DNA from: Aquimarina algiphila
GTDB taxonomy: Bacteria > Bacteroidota > Bacteroidia > Flavobacteriales > Flavobacteriaceae
Length of the DNA: 64,000 nucleotides
Assembly: GCF_007489275.1 (NCBI RefSeq)
Contig: NZ_VLNR01000025.1
Location: 1 to 64,000 of the forward strand
Reading direction: 5' to 3'
In this document: positions 26,519 to 35,280 of the stretch, piece by piece
Layout: every line of letters begins with the position of its first letter
Position numbering within the stretch: position 1 is the first letter of the stretch
Program-made: the position numbers and the translations under genes
The notes under the pieces: generated by a model
What the model was told of the DNA's origin: nothing
The model's database searches: none
The model's input: the letters and a program-made list of their open reading frames with translations, nothing else

Positions 26519-27841
26519 CTATTTGTAAACTTCTTTTATGAATTCATCAAAGCTAACTTCCTTCTCCTTTAATTTAGCATTTTCTTTAAAATAAGTAAGA
26601 AGTTTTTTACTCATCATTTGTTCAGAAATTCTTTTCACCTCATCTTGATTAGATAGTATTCTAGCCGCAATATCTTCTAATTCTTTATCCTCGGGTGAGT
26701 TTTGCCCAAACTGAGCCATTTGACCTTTAATCAACTCCTTTGCAAAGTCTTTTAATTCTTCAAAAGTTACTTGTAGATTATTATCATTAATTATTTTTCC
26801 TTCAATTAATTGATAACGCAATCCCTTTTCACTTTTTTCATACTCATCCTTAGCCTCATCTTCTGTTAAAGGTTGTTCTCCTGTGGCGCGAATCCATTTT
26901 TGTAAAAACTCAATTGGAAGATCAAATTTAGTATTCTCCAATACGTTTTCTGTTATATCATTAAGCAACTGTTGTTCTGATTGTTGCTCAAACTGACGCT
27001 CAGCATCTTCTTTTATCTTATTTCTAAGATCAGTAACCGTTTTTATAGTCCCTGGCCCATATAATTTATCAAATAAGTCCTGATCTAAATCAGCAAGCTC
27101 CTGAGTATTGATTTCTGAAACTGTAAAAACCACTTCTACATTTAAATCATGAGCATCATCGTGATTTATTTTTAAAGCACTGATTAGATCATGATCATCA
27201 CTAAATAATCCTTTTGTTTTTACTTTTATAACATCACCAACTTTTGCTCCGATGAATTTATCTAAGTTTTTCTTTCCCTTGATTTTATCTAAAGAAACTG
27301 TAGTTGCATTATCAATCTCCTTTTCTTCATTAACAAAAGTACCAGCAATCAAATCATCTTTTTCTGCAGTATCCTTAGAAATAAGTTTACCATATTGTTT
27401 TTGGATGGTTTTGATCTGATTATCGATCATTTCATCATTTGCAACAATTTTATAATGTGTAATTGCTTTTTTACCATTAAGCTTAACTTCAAACTTTGGA
27501 GCTAATCCAAGTTCGAATTCAAAAGAATAGTTATCCGTATCCCAATTAAAATTTTCTTGTTCCTTTGGTAAAGGATTGCCTAAAACATCAAGTTTTTCTT
27601 CTGTAAGATACTTATTCAACGCATCTTGTAATAGCTTATTTACTTCATCGACTAAAACAGCTTTCCCATATTGCTTTTTAACAAGCCCCATAGGAACATG
27701 TCCTTTTCTAAACCCAGGGATGTTAGCATTTTTGCGATAATCACTAAGAATTTTATCTACTTTATCGCTATAATCTTCTTTAGCTATATCTACAGTTACT
27801 ACAGCATTTAATTCGTCTAATTGCTCTTTTGAAATATTCAT
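26519..27841 (-). CDS. tig: Trigger factor
   Basis: A ribosome-bound chaperone for nascent chains. From the ATG at 27841 it has 440 residues. Residues 1-110 are the ribosome-binding domain, with the signature PGFRKGHVPMGLVKKQYG (about 40-57; the GFRxGxxP motif). A PPIase-like region and the C-terminal helical arms follow (EDAERQFEQQSEQQLLNDI, ITENVLENTKFDLPIEFLQKW). An upstream ATG would add 21 hydrophobic, poorly matching residues and overlap the promoter, so the later start is chosen. The PPIase part looks diverged from the FKBP consensus, as is common in Bacteroidota. Confidence 0.95.
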   Translation of the reverse strand: MNISKEQLDELNAVVTVDIAKEDYSDKVDKILSDYRKNANIPGFRKGHVPMGLVKKQYGKAVLVDEVNKLLQDALNKYLTEEKLDVLGNPLPKEQENFNWDTDNYSFEFELGLAPKFEVKLNGKKAITHYKIVANDEMIDNQIKTIQKQYGKLISKDTAEKDDLIAGTFVNEEKEIDNATTVSLDKIKGKKNLDKFIGAKVGDVIKVKTKGLFSDDHDLISALKINHDDAHDLNVEVVFTVSEINTQELADLDQDLFDKLYGPGTIKTVTDLRNKIKEDAERQFEQQSEQQLLNDITENVLENTKFDLPIEFLQKWIRATGEQPLTEDEAKDEYEKSEKGLRYQLIEGKIINDNNLQVTFEELKDFAKELIKGQMAQFGQNSPEDKELEDIAARILSNQDEVKRISEQMMSKKLLTYFKENAKLKEKEVSFDEFIKEVYK

Positions 27842-27873
27842 TATCTCTACGTTTACTACTAAAAATTGGGTTG

Positions 27874-27901
27874 CAAAAGTAATACTTTTTTTATACCACA
27901 A
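27874..27901 (-). promoter_or_regulatory. Promoter of tig
   Basis: On the minus strand TTG (27901-27899) is followed after 17 bases by TACTTTTG (27881-27874), which fits the Bacteroidota consensus. A second TTTG one step upstream gives spacing of 20. The tig ATG is 33 bases downstream. Confidence 0.6.
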
Positions 27902-27926
27902 CAAATTTTAACTCCCTGAAAAACAG

Positions 27927-28274
27927 TTAGCTTTTATCTTTCTTTAAAATAGAATGTAGTATCGATTGAAATACTGATAGCAAAACACTAAAGATCAGTG
28001 CCCACAACCACCCATTAACACTAAAACCAGATATAAAATAATCTGCTAATAGAATAATTGCAGCATTAATAACAAGAAGAAATAACCCCAATGTAATCAC
28101 AGTAGCGGGTAATGTTAAAATAACTAATATTGGCTTCACTATACTGTTTAAAATTGCTAGAACAAGAGCAACTATTAACGAACTCACATAACTATCCACT
28201 CCAACTCCAGGTAGGATTTTAGCCAAAACAATTACTGCTACAGCGCTTAAAATAAGTTTAAGTAAAAAATTCAT
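27927..28274 (-). CDS. Small membrane protein, phage-holin 4_2 type
   Basis: A 115-residue protein that is almost wholly hydrophobic, with four membrane segments (about residues 2-20, 30-50, 55-75 and 86-107). It carries the family's conserved AILNSIVKPILVILTLPATVITLGLF stretch in the middle. Despite the family name (PF04020), such proteins are common chromosomal genes without any phage nearby, and their role is unknown. TATATTTG (28286-28279) ends four bases before the ATG, so a leaderless or nearly leaderless transcript is possible. It lies just upstream of tig, 85 bases from its start, but tig has its own promoter. Confidence 0.85.
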   Translation of the reverse strand: MNFLLKLILSAVAVIVLAKILPGVGVDSYVSSLIVALVLAILNSIVKPILVILTLPATVITLGLFLLVINAAIILLADYFISGFSVNGWLWALIFSVLLSVFQSILHSILKKDKS

Positions 28275-28301
28275 ATCTCAAATATAAACTTTATCTGCTT
28301 T

Positions 28302-28335
28302 AAAAAAAAGCCTGCTAATTAATTAGCAGGCTTTT
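28302..28335 (-). terminator. Terminator of the FadL-SGNH unit
   Basis: AAAAGCCTGCTAATT and AATTAGCAGGCTTTT form a perfect 15-bp palindrome. On the minus strand it runs into eight T. Confidence 0.88.
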
Positions 28336-28361
28336 TATATATCTATATAAAGAGGAAAAAA

Positions 28362-29948
28362 TTAATTCACCTCATTACTTAATGTAACTGTACCATAATC
28401 AGCTGGATCCACCCTAGGTAAAACCGAACCATACGTAGCCTGAATAGCATCTAAAACACCATTTGTAACCAAGGCATGTGCTCTTGGAGTAGGATGTACT
28501 CCATCTAATGAAAATCCTCCTCCACTTACAAAAGTAGAAGTAACTGTTCCGCCATTAATACGAATACCACCACTAGATGCTTGCTCCAGAACACTTGCCA
28601 CATCATAAAAAGCAAGCCCATTAGCTGTTGCAAGTCCAGAAATAGTAGCATTAAATGCCACACGTGCATTTTCTATTGCCGTTTGTTCTTCTGGTATTAA
28701 TACATACTGGTCTCCTAATGGTAATGATACTCCGCTAACAGAAAATTGAGCCGCTGTTTCTTGTGGCACACCAAGCATTACTAATTCTGCCACCCTATCT
28801 GTATTTAATTGCCCAATAACTCTAGAGCTAGGAAGCACTAATAAATCTTCAGCTGTAGCCTGTCTTGCTTGTCCAAATTGAGCAGCAATAATAGGTGCCA
28901 GAGGACCAAAAGCCCCTGCAAGAACCGCAGAAAGATTAGTAGTGATATCAGCAAGGGATTCATCCTTAATCACTACTGCACTAGCAGCAGTTGTTGAAAA
29001 TTCAATTGATCTTTCAGGAAAACCTAAAAATGTAAATGCCATATTTAATTGAGAATATACTCCATTAAGTGTTGGTATTTGAGGCCCAAAATTAGGATCT
29101 AAAGGACTTAGCGGTGCATAAGGAACCGTTGTAAAGAATGGTAATGAGGTTACACTTGGTAAATTTAAAACCACACCTTTAGCACCATTTGCGGTAAGCC
29201 CATCTATTAATTGACTATATACACCTGCAAACGTAGTTGTATTTGTAATATCATTAGATCCATATGTTGACGGATCAAGATTAGGGATTTCGTTATGATC
29301 TACACCTACACCTCCTGAAGTTGCATAACTAAGAATATCATTATTCCCAATCCATAAAGAGAAGAAGGTAGGGTTTTGTGCAACTGCATCTCCAATTACA
29401 GTTGATGTTGCAGAAGAAGCAAATCTCGCATAATATGGATTTGCTAATCCAGCACTTACACCCGCGGCATTACCATACCCTGGAGCAGCTAGATGATAAC
29501 TCTTGGCTCCCGGAACTCCCATATTATTAAAAGAACTCCCCAGACTAGTTGTAAAATCTGTAGAAGGCGCAGCTCCTGTAAATGTAGCTGGCCCAACAGG
29601 ATTACCATCAGCATCAAACACCAATACAAATCTTGGAGGGAAACTTACAGGATCATTACTAAACCCTCCTACATTGTCTGCCATTAATGGCTGTGTAAAA
29701 TCTCCTCCGCCTGCAAATGCAAACTGTTGAGATAAGATATTAGGATATGAATTTTCTTGTCCTGTAATATATAATGCTCCATCAGCAAAACCTGCTGTAA
29801 GCGAATTTCCTAATGCAACAAAATTACTAAAATCAGCCTCACCACTTGCGTATGTTCCTGCCTCATCAATTGGATTATCAAATTCTGGTTCACAAGCTAC
29901 TAATCCTAATGCCAGAATTGCCAAATATTTTATATTTTTCCTCATCAT
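28362..29948 (-). CDS. SGNH/GDSL-type hydrolase lipoprotein
   Basis: A 528-residue exported protein with a lipoprotein signal (LAILALGLVAC, cysteine at about 19). The SGNH blocks are visible. Block I is FVALGNSLTAGFADG with the nucleophile serine (GNS in place of GDS, about residue 49), block III is LWIGNNDIL (GxND), and block V is LDGVHPTPRAHALV with the catalytic D-x-x-H near the C-terminus. It probably acts as an esterase or lipase at the outer membrane. It follows the FadL-type porin gene by five bases in one unit, so a job in using or modifying imported long-chain lipids is likely (inference). The alternative start is Met2. Confidence 0.9.
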   Translation of the reverse strand: MMRKNIKYLAILALGLVACEPEFDNPIDEAGTYASGEADFSNFVALGNSLTAGFADGALYITGQENSYPNILSQQFAFAGGGDFTQPLMADNVGGFSNDPVSFPPRFVLVFDADGNPVGPATFTGAAPSTDFTTSLGSSFNNMGVPGAKSYHLAAPGYGNAAGVSAGLANPYYARFASSATSTVIGDAVAQNPTFFSLWIGNNDILSYATSGGVGVDHNEIPNLDPSTYGSNDITNTTTFAGVYSQLIDGLTANGAKGVVLNLPSVTSLPFFTTVPYAPLSPLDPNFGPQIPTLNGVYSQLNMAFTFLGFPERSIEFSTTAASAVVIKDESLADITTNLSAVLAGAFGPLAPIIAAQFGQARQATAEDLLVLPSSRVIGQLNTDRVAELVMLGVPQETAAQFSVSGVSLPLGDQYVLIPEEQTAIENARVAFNATISGLATANGLAFYDVASVLEQASSGGIRINGGTVTSTFVSGGGFSLDGVHPTPRAHALVTNGVLDAIQATYGSVLPRVDPADYGTVTLSNEVN

Positions 29949-29953
29949 CTTTA

Positions 29954-31201
29954 TTACAATTTATAAGTTAAACCAAGTCCAGGCGCAAATGCGCTTGATT
30001 TATATGTCCCACCAAAAGTTTCTGTACCTCCTGTTGAACTTGTACCAAAATCATAAGAAGCATCAGTTTCTTCAAATCTTAGGTAAAAGAAAGAAGCATC
30101 AATTGCTAATTTAGATGTTACAGCAAAGCTTAAACCACCAGAGAATCCATCAGAATCATTACGTGGCGTTTCAGGAGCAAAAAATCCAGGTTGTACTGGT
30201 GTTTCATCTCTGTAATATCCTGCTCTTAATGTAATCTTTTCTGTTGCCGCATACTGGACACCAAAACGGTACACAGAAGAGTTTTTATAGTTACGAGGGT
30301 TTATAGAATTTCTACCGTTTCCGAAATTAATATCTAAAGACTCATAGACATCCCAATATTGTCTATTATAGTCAAAAGCAAACAACCATTTGTTATACTC
30401 ATAAGAAAGTCCTACAGTTAATTCTGCTGGTAATGGTAATTCTGCGTTAAAAGAAGTTGTTCCATTTGCAGGAGCTCCTGTAGAATTAGGGAAATTAGCA
30501 AAAGTAGCTTCCCCACCATCTGATTCTAATATAATTTCGCTTCGGTAACTAAATCCAAGTCTAAGATTATCTACAGGGTTAAACATTGCACCAATACTCC
30601 ATCCCCAATTAGAAACACCAGAATCGTCTATAGTGATATTCGAACGAACACCTTCTATATCTGTTGTTGTTCTACTGGCATTACGGTTAAAGTTTACATT
30701 ACCCGTAACATAAATAGGACCACCACCAATACTAAAATGATCAGAAAGTTTAAACGATACTACTGGTTGAATATAAATAGCTGCCAAATCAATATTATTT
30801 ACTAACTGAGATCCAGCCCAATCAGTTGGCCAGGTAACCTCACTACCATAAGGCGTATACACTCCAAGTCCAACAGACATCCAGTCATTTACTTGATATG
30901 AAGCATATAAGTTAAGAGGCGTCCCTACAGAATTATCGGTTTCTGCAGAAATTCCTAGTTCTTCGTTTTGAAAAATTACATCAGTAAAAATCGCACTCGC
31001 ACCAACACTCACGTTAATTTTGTTCTCTAAGTACACAAGACCTGCCGGATTAAAGAACACAAGCTCAGCACTGTTCACCACCGCTACTCCCGTATGTCCC
31101 ATAGCCATTGCTCGCTGACCTTGTACACTAACTCTATATCCACCTGCATATGTGACCATAGTCACCGAGACGAATAGAACTAATAATAAAAGTTTTCTCA
31201 T
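29954..31201 (-). CDS. OmpP1/FadL-family outer membrane transporter
   Basis: A 415-residue outer-membrane beta-barrel of the long-chain fatty acid/hydrophobic compound porin family. It has a signal peptide (residues 1-19, ending TYAGG). The N-terminal hatch follows with the hallmark QGQRAMAMGHTGVAVVNSAELVFFNPAGL (about residues 28-56). Alternating aromatic beta-strands run to a last strand, FAPGLGLTYKL. The following SGNH lipoprotein gene is cotranscribed, so the pair may import and hydrolyse lipid-like substrates. A TTG-N19-TAAATTTG promoter lies about 50 bases upstream. Confidence 0.93.
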   Translation of the reverse strand: MRKLLLLVLFVSVTMVTYAGGYRVSVQGQRAMAMGHTGVAVVNSAELVFFNPAGLVYLENKINVSVGASAIFTDVIFQNEELGISAETDNSVGTPLNLYASYQVNDWMSVGLGVYTPYGSEVTWPTDWAGSQLVNNIDLAAIYIQPVVSFKLSDHFSIGGGPIYVTGNVNFNRNASRTTTDIEGVRSNITIDDSGVSNWGWSIGAMFNPVDNLRLGFSYRSEIILESDGGEATFANFPNSTGAPANGTTSFNAELPLPAELTVGLSYEYNKWLFAFDYNRQYWDVYESLDINFGNGRNSINPRNYKNSSVYRFGVQYAATEKITLRAGYYRDETPVQPGFFAPETPRNDSDGFSGGLSFAVTSKLAIDASFFYLRFEETDASYDFGTSSTGGTETFGGTYKSSAFAPGLGLTYKL

Positions 31202-31252
31202 AATTAATTTAGAATTGTTTTGTTATTTTAGGATTATGTAAAATTGATTTTC

Positions 31253-31282
31253 CAAATTTAATAGAAAATACTAATTATCCAA
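31253..31282 (-). promoter_or_regulatory. Promoter of the FadL-SGNH unit
   Basis: On the minus strand TTG (31282-31280), a 19-base spacer, and TAAATTTG (31260-31253) match the Bacteroidota consensus exactly. The FadL start codon lies 51 bases further on. Confidence 0.72.
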
Positions 31283-31322
31283 CGAAATCATCAAAATATT
31301 ATGCATACATAGCATTTTTTAT

Positions 31323-32090
31323 CTATTTTTTGATAAATTCTAACACTCTGGTCAAAAATTCCGTTGGATTTTCTGCGTGTAACCAATGCCCAGCAGCAGA
31401 AATTTCCCCAATCTCTGAATGCGGGAATTGCTTTTTAATCCTAATTACATCTTCACTAACAATGTAGTTAGACTTTTCCCCTTTTAGAAATAAGGTTTTA
31501 CCATTGTAGTTTAAATTTTCAGGGAGCTCCACACCTATTTCAGAAGCATTTTTCATCAACGCTTCAAGGTGTATTCGCAATCCTAATGTTCCTTTATCTA
31601 TCCAATACAAATTTTTCAATAGAAACATTCGCACTCCTACATCAGGAACATACAAACTAAGTTCCTTATCTACTTCTCCTCTTGATTTTAATACTTCAAA
31701 ATCCAAAGCACTTAATCCATCCAAAATGTCCTGATGATGCAATGGATAATATTTTGGTCCTATATCTGCAACAATAAGATGGTCAATAAGAGTAGGATAT
31801 TTTACTGCAAAAAGCATCACAGTTTTCCCTCCCATTGAGTGCCCTAAAAGATTAATATTTTTTAAATGATGTATTTCACAATACTCAGCCAAATCATTAG
31901 CCATCAATTCATAATTAAAATCATCACTATGTGAGCTTCTACCATGATTACGCTGATCAATAAGATGCACCTGAAAACCTTGTTCAGCAATCTTTTTACC
32001 AAGTGTTTTCCAATTATCTCCCATCCCTAAAAACCCATGAAGGATTAGAAATGGTTGACCTTCTCCAAAAACGTTAGCGTGTAATTTCAT
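31323..32090 (-). CDS. Alpha/beta-fold hydrolase (YbfF-like)
   Basis: A 255-residue cytosolic hydrolase. It has the oxyanion loop LHGFLGMGDNW (residues 17-27), the DQRNHGRS motif (45-52), the nucleophile elbow GHSMGGK with S85, and the catalytic histidine in AAGHWLHAENP near residue 237. This pattern is close to YbfF-type esterases, which act on acyl-CoA or short acyl esters. It has no signal peptide. It lies 14 bases behind pdxJ on the same strand, an arrangement I recall in other flavobacteria. Its true substrate is unknown. Confidence 0.9.
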   Translation of the reverse strand: MKLHANVFGEGQPFLILHGFLGMGDNWKTLGKKIAEQGFQVHLIDQRNHGRSSHSDDFNYELMANDLAEYCEIHHLKNINLLGHSMGGKTVMLFAVKYPTLIDHLIVADIGPKYYPLHHQDILDGLSALDFEVLKSRGEVDKELSLYVPDVGVRMFLLKNLYWIDKGTLGLRIHLEALMKNASEIGVELPENLNYNGKTLFLKGEKSNYIVSEDVIRIKKQFPHSEIGEISAAGHWLHAENPTEFLTRVLEFIKK

Positions 32091-32104
32091 AAAACAAACT
32101 ATTA

Positions 32105-32818
32105 TTATTTGAGTCGATATAAATACATATTAATCACATTCTCTAATCCTAGATATATAGATTCACTTATTAAAGCGTGACCAATTGAAACTTCAAGCAA
32201 ATCAGGAACATTATCCTTAAAAAACTTAATATTATCCAAAGAGAGATCATGCCCTGCATTAACCCCTATACCCAAATCGATAGCTCGCTGAGCACATAAT
32301 GCATATGGCTTTACAGCTTCCAGATTTCCTTTTGCATAAGACGAAGCAAACTCCTCTGTATACAATTCTATTCTTTCTGTACCGGTAGCTGCAGCCCCTT
32401 CGATCATTTCTTCTACAGGATCAACAAAGATTGAAGTCCTTATATTATTACGTTTAAATTCTGATATCACATCTATCAAAAAACCTTTATGCTTTTTTGT
32501 ATCCCACCCGGCATTACTAGTAATAGCATCTTCTGCATCAGGAACCAAAGTAACCTGGGTTGGAGCGACAGCCAATACCAATTCTATAAATTTAGGAATT
32601 GGGTTTCCCTCTATATTATATTCTGTGGTTACAATAGGCTTCAAATCATATGCATCTCTATATCTGATATGTCTTTCATCTGGTCTTGGATGTATTGTAA
32701 TTCCCTGCCCTCCAAAATTCTGAATATCAGACGCCACCTGAATCAGATTTGGTGTATCTCCTCCTCTAGAATTTCGTAAGGTTGCAATTTTATTTACGTT
32801 AACACTTAACTTTGTCAT
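32105..32818 (-). CDS. pdxJ: Pyridoxine 5'-phosphate synthase
   Basis: A 237-residue TIM-barrel enzyme that condenses 3-amino-2-oxopropyl phosphate with deoxyxylulose 5-phosphate to make pyridoxine 5'-phosphate. Landmarks are LSVNVNKIATLRNSRGGDTP (N-terminal substrate site), GGQGITIHPRPDERHIRYRD (about residues 33-52), VTLVPDAEDAITSNAGWD, and GVNAGHDLSLDNI with SIGHALISESI at the C-terminal side. The length is typical. TATTTTTG (32853-32846) is a possible -7 element without a clear -33 box. It is divergent from the CBS-nadK unit. Confidence 0.96.
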   Translation of the reverse strand: MTKLSVNVNKIATLRNSRGGDTPNLIQVASDIQNFGGQGITIHPRPDERHIRYRDAYDLKPIVTTEYNIEGNPIPKFIELVLAVAPTQVTLVPDAEDAITSNAGWDTKKHKGFLIDVISEFKRNNIRTSIFVDPVEEMIEGAAATGTERIELYTEEFASSYAKGNLEAVKPYALCAQRAIDLGIGVNAGHDLSLDNIKFFKDNVPDLLEVSIGHALISESIYLGLENVINMYLYRLK

Positions 32819-32919
32819 GGTTTTTGATGTCTTTATCTAAAAAAGCAAAAATACAAAGTTGAGAACGCCTTGATTGTATATTTTTTGATTATTTTGCATA
32901 ATATAGCTCCCCATAAATT

Positions 32920-33576
32920 ATGAAGACAAATTTGTATATAGTTAATGAAATAGAGCCTCTAGATGTGTCTGCCAAAGTTACAGACACACAACTGTTGTTT
33001 AATGAGCTTACCTACACTCATTTTCCAGTTTTAAAGAAAGGCATTTACCTTGGATGCATCTCTGAGGCTGACATTAGGTGTTTTGAAACTGACAAAAATC
33101 TAGATGCATATCAATATGCCCTTGAAGGTTTCTATGCGCGAAAAGATGATAATTGGTTAGACATTCTAGAGTCGTTTGCTCAGAACAACTCCAACATCAT
33201 GCCTATACTTGATGATGACAATAGATATTTAGGTTTTTTTGAACTTGGAGACATCATTAATCTTTTTAACGAAACTCCTTTTTTAAGTGAACCAGGAAAC
33301 ATTTTAATCGTAGAAAAAGGGATTTTAGATTATTCATTCAGTGAAATTTCGCAGATCGTGGAATCTAATAACGCCAAAGTGTTAGGGTTATTTATTTCTA
33401 AAATGGAAAATGACGTAGCACAAATAACACTAAAAATTAGTGATAGTGATATCAACAACATTGTACAAACATTTAGAAGATACAGCTACAACATTGTTTC
33501 CAAACACCATGAAGATTCATTTTTAACAAACCTTAAAGAGAGATCACAATATTTAGAAAAATACCTTAATATATAG
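32920..33576 (+). CDS. CBS-domain protein
   Basis: A 218-residue protein. Its first 130 residues form a CBS-domain pair (VTDTQLLFNELTYTHFPVL and KGIYLGCISEADIRCF, then NNSNIMPILDDDNRYLGFFE with LGDIINLFNE). The C-terminal part (SFSEISQIVESNNAKVLGLFIS to AQITLKISDSDINNIVQTFRRYSYNI) resembles an ACT-like regulatory fold. CBS pairs bind adenine nucleotides. It precedes nadK by 40 bases in the same direction, an order I recall as conserved in flavobacteria, so sensing of ATP/AMP or NAD status is a reasonable guess. There are no catalytic residues. Confidence 0.85.
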   Translation: MKTNLYIVNEIEPLDVSAKVTDTQLLFNELTYTHFPVLKKGIYLGCISEADIRCFETDKNLDAYQYALEGFYARKDDNWLDILESFAQNNSNIMPILDDDNRYLGFFELGDIINLFNETPFLSEPGNILIVEKGILDYSFSEISQIVESNNAKVLGLFISKMENDVAQITLKISDSDINNIVQTFRRYSYNIVSKHHEDSFLTNLKERSQYLEKYLNI

Positions 33577-33616
33577 TGCTATTTAGCTAACCAATACTAA
33601 CACAAATCAAAATATA

Positions 33617-34501
33617 ATGAAGATCGGTATATATGGCCAGTTCTATCATAAAAACTCTGGAATCTACATACAGCAATTATTAGAAACTTTAGATAAAAAT
33701 GGTGCAGAAGTCGTAATCGAGAAGAATTTTCTTGAATTGATAAACCTTCATGACGAAATCGACAAGACCTATTCTCATTTTAGCACTTTTGAAGAACTAG
33801 ACACTTCTTATGATCTTTTTTTCAGTATAGGAGGAGATGGCACTATCCTTAAAACCATAACATATGTTCGAGATTTAGGAATTCCAATAGCCGGAATAAA
33901 CACAGGGAGACTAGGTTTTTTGGCAACTATTCAAAAAGAAGAAATCAAAGATAGTATAGCATTAATACTTGATAAAAAATTTTATATATCCTCAAGAAGC
34001 CTGGTTACCATAGAAACCTCTCCGTCCAGTGAAGAATTTGGCGTTTTAAATTTTGCCATGAATGAAATCGCGGTAAGTAGAAGAAATACGACATCTATGG
34101 TTACAGTACACACTAGCCTTAACAACGAATTTCTAACTTCATACTGGGCAGATGGTTTAATCGTTTCTACCCCTACTGGCTCTACAGGATATTCATTAAG
34201 TTGTGGAGGACCAGTAATAACCCCTGATGCAGAAAGTATGGTCCTCACCCCTATCGCACCGCACAACCTTAATGCCAGACCTTTAGTAATTCCTGATAAT
34301 CAAGAAATCGAATTACAGGTTTCTGGAAGAGAGGATTCTTATTTAGTTTCTTTAGACTCAAGAATTCACACTTTACCAAACGATACTACTATTATTATTA
34401 AAAAAGCATCTTTTAAAATTAACATGGTAGTTCTTCAAGACAATAGTTTTCTAAAAACATTACGTAAAAAGATGTTATGGGGAGAAGATAAACGTAATTG
34501 A
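33617..34501 (+). CDS. nadK: NAD kinase
   Basis: A 294-residue enzyme that phosphorylates NAD to NADP in the cytosol. It has the ATP-binding GGDGT motif (G72 to T76), the following GIPIAGINTGRLGFLATI (about 94-111), the NE/D motif in FAMNEIAVSRR, and the glycine-rich ADGLIVSTPTGSTGYSLSCGG (about 178-198) that binds NAD. The length is normal for bacterial enzymes. It lies in a run of plus-strand genes leading to bamA. A standard promoter before the DUF6089 gene (34555-34583) suggests that nadK belongs to the CBS unit. Confidence 0.96.
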   Translation: MKIGIYGQFYHKNSGIYIQQLLETLDKNGAEVVIEKNFLELINLHDEIDKTYSHFSTFEELDTSYDLFFSIGGDGTILKTITYVRDLGIPIAGINTGRLGFLATIQKEEIKDSIALILDKKFYISSRSLVTIETSPSSEEFGVLNFAMNEIAVSRRNTTSMVTVHTSLNNEFLTSYWADGLIVSTPTGSTGYSLSCGGPVITPDAESMVLTPIAPHNLNARPLVIPDNQEIELQVSGREDSYLVSLDSRIHTLPNDTTIIIKKASFKINMVVLQDNSFLKTLRKKMLWGEDKRN

Positions 34502-34554
34502 ACAATAAAACTGATTAAAAAGTGTTTTTTATTCATACTATTTTACACAAATTC

Positions 34555-34583
34555 TTGTGTAGTAAAGTTAATTGTTATATTTG
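34555..34583 (+). promoter_or_regulatory. Promoter of the DUF6089-uppS-bamA unit
   Basis: TTG (34555-34557), an 18-base spacer and TATATTTG (34576-34583) match the Bacteroidota consensus. The ATG at 34601 follows by 17 bases. Confidence 0.7.
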
Positions 34584-34600
34584 CAAACTTTTGAAAATCT

Positions 34601-35278
34601 ATGAGATACTTAGCATCACTTATAATTGTAGTATTTTTTACACAATCTATAGCATCACAAACTTATGAAGTAGGTTTGATGTTAGGAGGTTCTAATTATA
34701 TAGGAGACGTGGGGTCTACCTACTACATTTCACCAAACGATATTGCTTTTGGAGCTATTGGAAAATGGAATAGAAGTAAACGACACGCTTTTAGAGCTTC
34801 ATTTCTATATGCAGAACTTAATGCTGATGACGACAAAGGAGATGACAGAAGAAAACAAAGAGGGTTAAGTTTTAACAATTCTGTAAAAGAATTATCATTA
34901 GGAATGGAATTTAACTTCTGGGATTGGTATCTTTACGACGGAGAATCCCAATTCACCCCTTACCTATATACTGGAATAACTGCATTTAACTATGGAGCAT
35001 TAGCTGTTGATCTTAATAATGAGATTGACGCTTATGCAGATAAATGGAGTTTTGCAATCCCTATGGTATTAGGTATTAAAAAAACATTAGGTAGAGATTT
35101 TGTACTTGGTGCCGAAATAGGTGCTCGGTATACATTTACAGATAATCTAGACGGTAGTGACCCTGATGATAGATTCGGTACCGGATTTGGTAATTTAAAA
35201 AATAACGACTGGTATTTATTTACCGGCATAACAATATCTTACACTTGGGGTAGGGTACCTTGTTATTGTGCTTTCTAA
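34601..35278 (+). CDS. DUF6089 outer-membrane beta-barrel protein
   Basis: A 225-residue protein with signal peptide (residues 1-19, ending SIASQ). The mature part alternates polar and aromatic residues in strands (YEVGLMLGGSNYIGDVG, AFGAIGKWNRSKRHAFRASF, YLYTGITAFNYGAL, WYLFTGITISYTWG), as expected for a small outer-membrane barrel. The N-terminal GGSNYIGDVG matches the DUF6089 pattern. It ends with a CYC segment (VPCYCAF). Always close to uppS and bamA in relatives as I recall, it probably takes part in outer-membrane assembly, but its role is not established. Confidence 0.85.
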   Translation: MRYLASLIIVVFFTQSIASQTYEVGLMLGGSNYIGDVGSTYYISPNDIAFGAIGKWNRSKRHAFRASFLYAELNADDDKGDDRRKQRGLSFNNSVKELSLGMEFNFWDWYLYDGESQFTPYLYTGITAFNYGALAVDLNNEIDAYADKWSFAIPMVLGIKKTLGRDFVLGAEIGARYTFTDNLDGSDPDDRFGTGFGNLKNNDWYLFTGITISYTWGRVPCYCAF

Positions 35279-35280
35279 AA

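Noticed and set aside
27927-28274. Holin-like gene as a prophage trace
   Set aside because: No phage genes are near, and this family is common in bacterial chromosomes.
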